Shown: piece after piece, positions 36,062 to 40,569 of the stretch
How the letters are laid out: every line of letters starts with the position of its first letter
Numbering within the stretch: position 1 is the first letter of the stretch
Assembly: GCA_001818365.1 (NCBI GenBank)
Contig: MHKK01000022.1
Coordinates: 5,636-46,204 of the forward strand
DNA: 40,569 bases
Origin: Candidatus Komeilibacteria bacterium RIFCSPHIGHO2_01_FULL_52_14
Lineage (GTDB): Bacteria; Patescibacteriota; Patescibacteriia; UBA1558; 2-01-FULL-52-15
Direction: 5' to 3'
Position numbers and translations under genes: made by a program
The notes under the pieces: model-generated
What the model was told of the DNA's origin: nothing
The model's database searches: none
The model's input: the letters and a program-made list of their open reading frames with translations, nothing else

Positions 36062-36113
36062 ATTTGACCTCTCGACTTCGTCCCGCTCAGCGGGACTTCG
36101 CTCAAGGTCAAAT
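36062..36113. repeat. Palindromic repeat with interrupted TCGACTTCG-CTCA core
   Basis: atttgacct ... aggtcaaat perfect 9-bp arms; internal gtcccgct-cagcgggac hairpin. Confidence 0.75.
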
Positions 36114-36189
36114 CCCGCTTCAAGGTGTTTGACCCCCTTCGCTTAGCCATTTGGCGGCAGCTTCGGGGATCTGCGGTCGCTGCGCGATC

Positions 36190-36219
36190 TTGACAGGTGA
36201 ACGAACGTTCACCTATACT
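36190..36219 (+). promoter_or_regulatory. lexA promoter with embedded SOS-box-like operator
   Basis: ttgaca (36190-36195), tatact (36214-36219), and aggtgaac-gaac-gttcacct (36195-36214) matching GAACnnnnGTTC. Confidence 0.8.
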
Positions 36220-36225
36220 ATATAT

Positions 36226-36792
36226 ATGAGCACAAAACAGTATGGCAAAATAATGGCTTTTTACGAGCAGCATAGGCGGATGCCCACCTATAGCGAGATC
36301 ATGCGTCTAATGGGCTTTAAATCGAAAAATTCGGCCTATAAGCTGGTGAATACCATGGTTGAAAAAGGCCTTATTCAGAAGGATACAAGCGGCAAGATCG
36401 TCCCCCGCCAGCTGACCTTGCCGGTACGGGTTTTGGGAACGGTCGAGGCCGGGTTCCCCTCCCCTGCCGAAGAAGAACTTTCGGACACCATGACCCTGGA
36501 TGAGTACCTTATCGAAAAGCGCGAGGCAACGTTTCTCTTAAAAGTTTCCGGCGATTCGATGTTTGATGCAGGCATTATGCCGGGTGATCTGGTCTTGGTC
36601 GAGCGAGGCAAAGATCCCAAAGCGGGCGACATCGTGATCGCCGAAGTCGATCATGAGTGGACCATGAAGTATTTCCAGAAAGTGAACGGACAGGTTACCC
36701 TCGTTGCGGCCAACAAAAAGTATCCACCGATCGTGCCGAAAGATGAGCTCAAAATTGCGGCTGTGGTGAAAGCCGTAGTGCGTAAATATTAA
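36226..36792 (+). CDS. lexA: LexA repressor
   Basis: Winged HTH PTYSEIMRLMGFKSKNSAYKLVNTMVEKGLI; cleavage motif VEAGFPSPA; SGDSMFDAGI catalytic Ser; EWTMKYF Lys. Confidence 0.93.
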   Translation: MSTKQYGKIMAFYEQHRRMPTYSEIMRLMGFKSKNSAYKLVNTMVEKGLIQKDTSGKIVPRQLTLPVRVLGTVEAGFPSPAEEELSDTMTLDEYLIEKREATFLLKVSGDSMFDAGIMPGDLVLVERGKDPKAGDIVIAEVDHEWTMKYFQKVNGQVTLVAANKKYPPIVPKDELKIAAVVKAVVRKY

Positions 36793-36802
36793 TAGTAAGT
36801 GT

Positions 36803-37330
36803 ATGTTGTACGATCAAATTTCCAAGACGCTGAATAGTTCCTTGTGTGATAGTGAAAGTACCTACAAGCGATTTTTAAAAAGAGCGGAAGAAGGAGCTCT
36901 GACAAGAGACGAAAATCCCCAAACGCATTTTTGCGTTTATTTTTTGCCGTATAATCCTAAAAATAAAACGTTTTTTATTGTTCACCATAAAAAGTCCGGC
37001 TTATGGCTCTCCCCTGGCGGGCATATCGACAAGGGCGAGGGGATTTTGGAAACGCTGAACAGAGAAATAGAGGAAGAACTCGGTGTAAAAAAATACTTCC
37101 AAGACACTCCCCTGCCTTTCCTGTTTACCATTGTCCCTGTCGACAAAAAAGTTCGGCCTTGCACAATGCATTATGATATGTGGTATCTGATGCGCACCGA
37201 CGGAGCGAACTTTAACGTTGATCCTCGGGAGTTCCACGACACGAAATGGATGACATTGGAAGAGGCACGGAAAATTATTGTTGATCCTGCAAATCTGCGG
37301 GCGTTAGAAATAGTGGCGAGGAAGTATTAA
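36803..37330 (+). CDS. NUDIX hydrolase
   Basis: NUDIX box GGHIDKGEGILETLNREIEEELGV. Confidence 0.88.
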   Translation: MLYDQISKTLNSSLCDSESTYKRFLKRAEEGALTRDENPQTHFCVYFLPYNPKNKTFFIVHHKKSGLWLSPGGHIDKGEGILETLNREIEEELGVKKYFQDTPLPFLFTIVPVDKKVRPCTMHYDMWYLMRTDGANFNVDPREFHDTKWMTLEEARKIIVDPANLRALEIVARKY

Positions 37331-37335
37331 TTTTT

Positions 37336-37668
37336 ATGAAGAAACACCTTCTGTTTGTTTGCAGCGGTAATCTTGATCGCAGTCCTACCGCCGAGGCGCT
37401 TTTTAGCGATTCAAAACAATACATGGCAAGATCAGCCGGTACGCATGAAGAAGCCGTTCGGAGAATAAATCAGGAATTGATTGACTGGGCCGATAGTATT
37501 TTTGTGATGTCGGAAAAAGAAGACGGCCATCTGACATTTCTCAAGACGCACCTTGACCTGAAAGGCAGATCGGTCTATGACCTGGATGTTCCTGATCGAT
37601 GGGATCGCGACGATCCGGAGCTGATTCAGCTGCTTATAAAAAAACTGAGGGCGTATCTGACACTATGA
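37336..37668 (+). CDS. Low-molecular-weight protein tyrosine phosphatase-like protein
   Basis: P-loop VCSGNLDRSPTAEALF; C-terminal LDVPDRWDRDDPELIQLL. Confidence 0.75.
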   Translation: MKKHLLFVCSGNLDRSPTAEALFSDSKQYMARSAGTHEEAVRRINQELIDWADSIFVMSEKEDGHLTFLKTHLDLKGRSVYDLDVPDRWDRDDPELIQLLIKKLRAYLTL

Positions 37669-37766
37669 ATTATTATCGGGGCTTTGTTATTGAGGAAGCT
37701 GTTGATTTTCACTCCTGAGGTTACGCAACGGGAGCGGTAGTACCTTAAAATATTTTACGCGAGCTA

Positions 37767-38036
37767 CTACGCGGCTGAGAGGCCTCGCGCCTCGTCCATA
37801 GTAAGTATGCGTTTTCCAGCAAGAGTGGTTACCAGGCGATTTTGCGTTATGTTGAGATTGCGGAAACCGGAGCGAAGATCAGCGAGATGTGCTTCGACAT
37901 GATCCAGACGACGCCCGTGTTCATCAAGGCGTTGTTCAAGGCGTGCGATATCATCTTTCGTGGCCATGTGGGCAACGACATCATTCTGTATGATGAGAGC
38001 AAGATCTTCGACGGTCATTCGCTTTTTCTTTGGCAT
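37767..38036 (-). CDS. Small coiled-coil hypothetical protein
   Basis: MPKKKRMTVEDLALIIQNDVVAHMATKDDIARLEQRLDEHGRRLDHVEAHLADLR; heptad-like pattern. Confidence 0.6.
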   Translation of the reverse strand: MPKKKRMTVEDLALIIQNDVVAHMATKDDIARLEQRLDEHGRRLDHVEAHLADLRSGFRNLNITQNRLVTTLAGKRILTMDEARGLSAA

Positions 38037-38152
38037 AGTGAGATATAAGCATAACGAACTGGTCAGCATGGTCAAGAGGATTTATGCTCAGGAAAGAGAG
38101 CCGTCTTGTGATGCGACGGCCTTAACCGTTTGTAAGTGACTTCTGCTCTGCT

Positions 38153-38668
38153 CTACGCTGATGCTTTAGTTAACGTAAGCGCTTTGTGTATGATCGCAAC
38201 ACTATCAACCGGATTGAGGAATTTAAGAGCCTCAATCTTATCGAGATCGATCCACTCGGCAATTTTGGCATATGCTTTCTCGGTTTCGTCAAATCCGTCT
38301 GTCGAGAGCCGTCCTTTTACAAGAGTAACGGTATAGTAAATCAGTACGGTGTTTGCGGGTTGCGTGCTCAGTTTTGAGTATTTAGGATAAAAAAATGACG
38401 ATTCGCAGGCGATCAATTGTTGCGGTTGGACAGTGAACCCGGTTTCCTCAAGGAATTCTCGTACAAGACCTTCGTGTACCGTTTCATGCAGTTCCATGCC
38501 GCCACCGGGAAAATCGTACCCGTCCCACTGCGGCGAGAGAAGAATTTTATTATCTTTGATGAGTATGCCGTATACCGAAGGACGGAAGCGCAGTTCGCTG
38601 CTGTCGAATTCGTATGTCTTGCCGTCGATGTCATGGCAAATAACTTTTTTTGAATTTTTTGATGGCAT
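38153..38668 (-). CDS. NUDIX hydrolase
   Basis: NUDIX box GGGMELHETVHEGLVREFLEETGF; ATG at 38668 (MPSKNSKKVIC) rather than the ORF-track start. Confidence 0.85.
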   Translation of the reverse strand: MPSKNSKKVICHDIDGKTYEFDSSELRFRPSVYGILIKDNKILLSPQWDGYDFPGGGMELHETVHEGLVREFLEETGFTVQPQQLIACESSFFYPKYSKLSTQPANTVLIYYTVTLVKGRLSTDGFDETEKAYAKIAEWIDLDKIEALKFLNPVDSVAIIHKALTLTKASA

Positions 38669-38720
38669 GAAGGTATTTTGGCAGATACTGGTTCTTTGGT
38701 CTAGTTCATTGAAATGGTCT

Positions 38721-38826
38721 GTCATTGCGAGCGCCTGCCTGCCGGCAGGCAGGAAGCGAAGCAATCCCGTTGAGATTGCCACGCCCCGCACTACTCGAAC
38801 TCGAGTAGTGCGGGGCTCGCAATGAC
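38721..38826. mobile_element. MITE-like element, copy 2
   Basis: gtcattgcgag (38721-38731) / ctcgcaatgac (38816-38826) perfect 11-bp terminal inverted repeats; internal cctgcctgccggcaggcagg palindrome and 15-bp hairpin ccccgcactactcga/tcgagtagtgcgggg. Confidence 0.75.
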
Positions 38827-38830
38827 GGAA

Positions 38831-38888
38831 TAAAAAACTCCCCGGCTCTCCTCCACTCACGTTGTTCGTGAATGGGATTGAGCCGGGG
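38831..38888 (-). terminator. Rho-independent terminator of the minus-strand small-gene operon
   Basis: Minus strand: ccccggctc ... gagccgggg agttttttatt. Confidence 0.8.
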
Positions 38889-38904
38889 TGGATACCCCGC
38901 GTCC

Positions 38905-39117
38905 TTAACGGACGTTGGGTCGAGCCGGGACGGTCCGCAAGCGGTGGTCGCCCCAGAGCAGGATGTTTGCCGCGATGAGAAACGCGAGGCTGATGCTGCT
39001 CACGGAGTACACCTCGACGGTTGACGTCGCGGAGAATAGGAACAGCAGACTTGCCGAGCCGCACGCTGACATGAGGAACTGCAGAGCGGTCAGATGGCGA
39101 GCGACGAAGCGTCTCAT
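38905..39117 (-). CDS. Small two-TM membrane protein, 70 aa
   Basis: SD gaaaggagacc-ATG; hydrophobic helices; downstream terminator. Confidence 0.65.
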   Translation of the reverse strand: MRRFVARHLTALQFLMSACGSASLLFLFSATSTVEVYSVSSISLAFLIAANILLWGDHRLRTVPARPNVR

Positions 39118-39165
39118 GGTCTCCTTTCTATTGATTGAGCCGGGGTACAGGAGCCCTTGCGAGCG

Positions 39166-39603
39166 TTAATGAACGGTGAGCTTGCCTCTGCCGCCGGCCT
39201 TGCCATCATCTGTGATCGTGACCCAGTAAGGGTCGCGAGCATAGAGTTCATATTCGAGGCGCTTGAAAGGAAGCATCTTGTCGGCTTCGAGATACAATAC
39301 AACTCGAAGCCCTCCTCCTTCCAGCTTGAGGTCCTCGTATACTGCAACCTTGATGGCCGCGCAGGAGAGCACAGATCCGTGCAAGCCCTGGTCCGTGGGC
39401 GGGGTCAGCTGTTCTTTGAAGCAGGCGGTCTTGCCGACGATCTCGCCGAGGTTTTTTGGCAGGCCTGCCTTCCCCAGAATGCGGGCCTGTAGAGCGTCCT
39501 CGAACTCGGTGCCGGTGGGTGGTGGTGCGGGATTGTCCGCCCAGACGATCGCGAATATCGCGGGAACGAGCAGAATGACGGAAAACGTTGCTAACCTCTT
39601 CAT
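39166..39603 (-). CDS. Secreted hypothetical protein with signal peptide, 145 aa
   Basis: SD gaggagaaaccg-ATG at 39603; MKRLATFSVILLVPAIFAIVWADNPAPPP signal peptide. Confidence 0.7.
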   Translation of the reverse strand: MKRLATFSVILLVPAIFAIVWADNPAPPPTGTEFEDALQARILGKAGLPKNLGEIVGKTACFKEQLTPPTDQGLHGSVLSCAAIKVAVYEDLKLEGGGLRVVLYLEADKMLPFKRLEYELYARDPYWVTITDDGKAGGRGKLTVH

Positions 39604-39650
39604 CGGTTTCTCCTCTGTTGAGGGTTGAGTGCGAGTTGGAGTTGATGGCG

Positions 39651-40124
39651 TCAGCTTGTCGCTTGCGCTGACCATTCCTCGGTCACGTCCTTGATGGCCG
39701 ACCAGCGTCGGTGTCCGATCGGCTGGTCGATCGGCATGAAGACCAGGTAGAACTTGTTGTCCCATGTCTTCACGACGCGCCAGTCGAGCGCCAAACTGCA
39801 CCGTACGATCTTCCCTTTGGCCTTGGCGCCGCCGGGGAGTTCGAAATCCATCGTGCAGCCGATCATGCTCTGGCCCATGTAGGTGCCGCTCGCCGCTATC
39901 CCGCAGAACAACTGGTGGAGCGCCCAGCGGTAGCTGGGCAGCTGGCGGTACAGGATGATCAGCAGACCGATGGCCGCAATGAACAGGACGGGATTGTCGT
40001 GCTTGATGCTCAGGCCTGATCCTGCGGCGAAGGTCATGATGGTCACGATGCTCCACCACAGGAACAGCAGGAGTTCCTTGCCGGTCGCGGTGATGGTCTG
40101 CTTCTCGGTGTCGAGTTTTGGCAT
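39651..40124 (-). CDS. Membrane protein, 157 aa, unknown function
   Basis: SD aaaggagggcacc-ATG; two hydrophobic segments TFAAGSGLS... and PVLFIAAIGLLIILY. Confidence 0.7.
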   Translation of the reverse strand: MPKLDTEKQTITATGKELLLFLWWSIVTIMTFAAGSGLSIKHDNPVLFIAAIGLLIILYRQLPSYRWALHQLFCGIAASGTYMGQSMIGCTMDFELPGGAKAKGKIVRCSLALDWRVVKTWDNKFYLVFMPIDQPIGHRRWSAIKDVTEEWSAQATS

Positions 40125-40136
40125 GGTGCCCTCCTT

Positions 40137-40569
40137 TCAGAGTTTCGTTGCGATCTTGTCGCGGTTGATCCACAGCGCCGAAATGCCGTAGAAAATGGTG
40201 AGTGCGACTGCGGCCGGATGCGTGTGCCAGGCCATCCAGAGGCCGACTGCTGCGACCGGTATGACGCCGAACCAAAAGTTGCCTTTGGCGATGTACCAGG
40301 CGACGAAGTGTTTTCCGGTCTGCGTACATACCCACCAGAAGATGAACAGCGTTGCGGCGAGCATAAGGATCCACACAAGGTCCCCGGGCGGCAGATGTGC
40401 CTGCCACCAGAGGTTGTACTTCTGGGAGTACCAGTACGCCGACGGGACAAAGACCCAGTAGATGGCAATGTCCGAGTACAGATCGGCTGCAACGCCGAAC
40501 TGAGTCACGACATTCCATCTGCGTGCGAGCTGTCCGTCAACAACGTCGGTTGCAACGCTCACCATGAAC
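40137..40569 (-). CDS. CDP-alcohol phosphatidyltransferase family protein (5' part missing at window edge)
   Basis: DVVDGQLARRWNVVTQFGVAADLYSD fits DxxDGxxAR...GxxxDxxxD; polytopic. The ORF-track Met at 40565 is probably internal. Confidence 0.85.
   Translation of the reverse strand, partial: FMVSVATDVVDGQLARRWNVVTQFGVAADLYSDIAIYWVFVPSAYWYSQKYNLWWQAHLPPGDLVWILMLAATLFIFWWVCTQTGKHFVAWYIAKGNFWFGVIPVAAVGLWMAWHTHPAAVALTIFYGISALWINRDKIATKL

Noticed and set aside
38153-39064. 303-aa NUDIX ORF with long N-terminus
   Set aside because: The N-terminal part translates the MITE-like repeat and terminator; the true start is probably 38668.
39166-40518. 450-aa minus-strand ORF as a single protein
   Set aside because: Only the last 145 aa look real (signal peptide and SD at 39603); the rest overlaps better-supported genes in other frames.
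1-40569. tRNA or rRNA genes
   Set aside because: No cloverleaf with GGTTCRA-type T-loop or rRNA stretch recognised by eye; tRNAscan was not possible.

Overview
The window looks like a chromosomal segment of a Candidate Phyla Radiation (Patescibacteria, probably Parcubacteria-like) bacterium. This is inferred from gene content; no database search was run. From left to right: (i) the tail of a type IV pilus cluster (pilin-like, PilX-like, and a PilM-type ATPase fused to a TM/extracytoplasmic domain), coupled to an archaeal-type AMP phosphorylase; (ii) two secreted/surface proteins; (iii) mnmA and a short alaS; (iv) a divergent intergenic region with a candidate structured minus-strand ncRNA, then the infA-rpmJ-rpsM-rpsK-rpsD-rpoA-rplQ-rplM-rpsI operon; (v) a surface-glycan locus (flippase, five glycosyltransferases, O-antigen ligase/polymerase-like protein); (vi) a VIT1-like transporter, class I LysRS, SerS, FtsQ-like, S41 peptidase and UDP-glucose dehydrogenase; (vii) a 964-aa membrane-anchored protein ending in TSP3-like and DsbA-like domains; (viii) a Xer recombinase, a pseudopilin, LexA, NUDIX and PTP-like genes; (ix) a repeat-rich accessory region with small minus-strand genes that have strong SD sites and strong terminators, ending in a truncated CDP-alcohol phosphatidyltransferase. 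The best leads are the orphan ncRNA at about 9.17-9.40 kb, the pilin-like/TSP3/DsbA fusion, hairpin repeats with a conserved core but changing complementary stems, MITE-like elements with nested variable hairpins, leaderless extended -10 promoters, and RpoA and AlaRS lacking their usual C-terminal domains.
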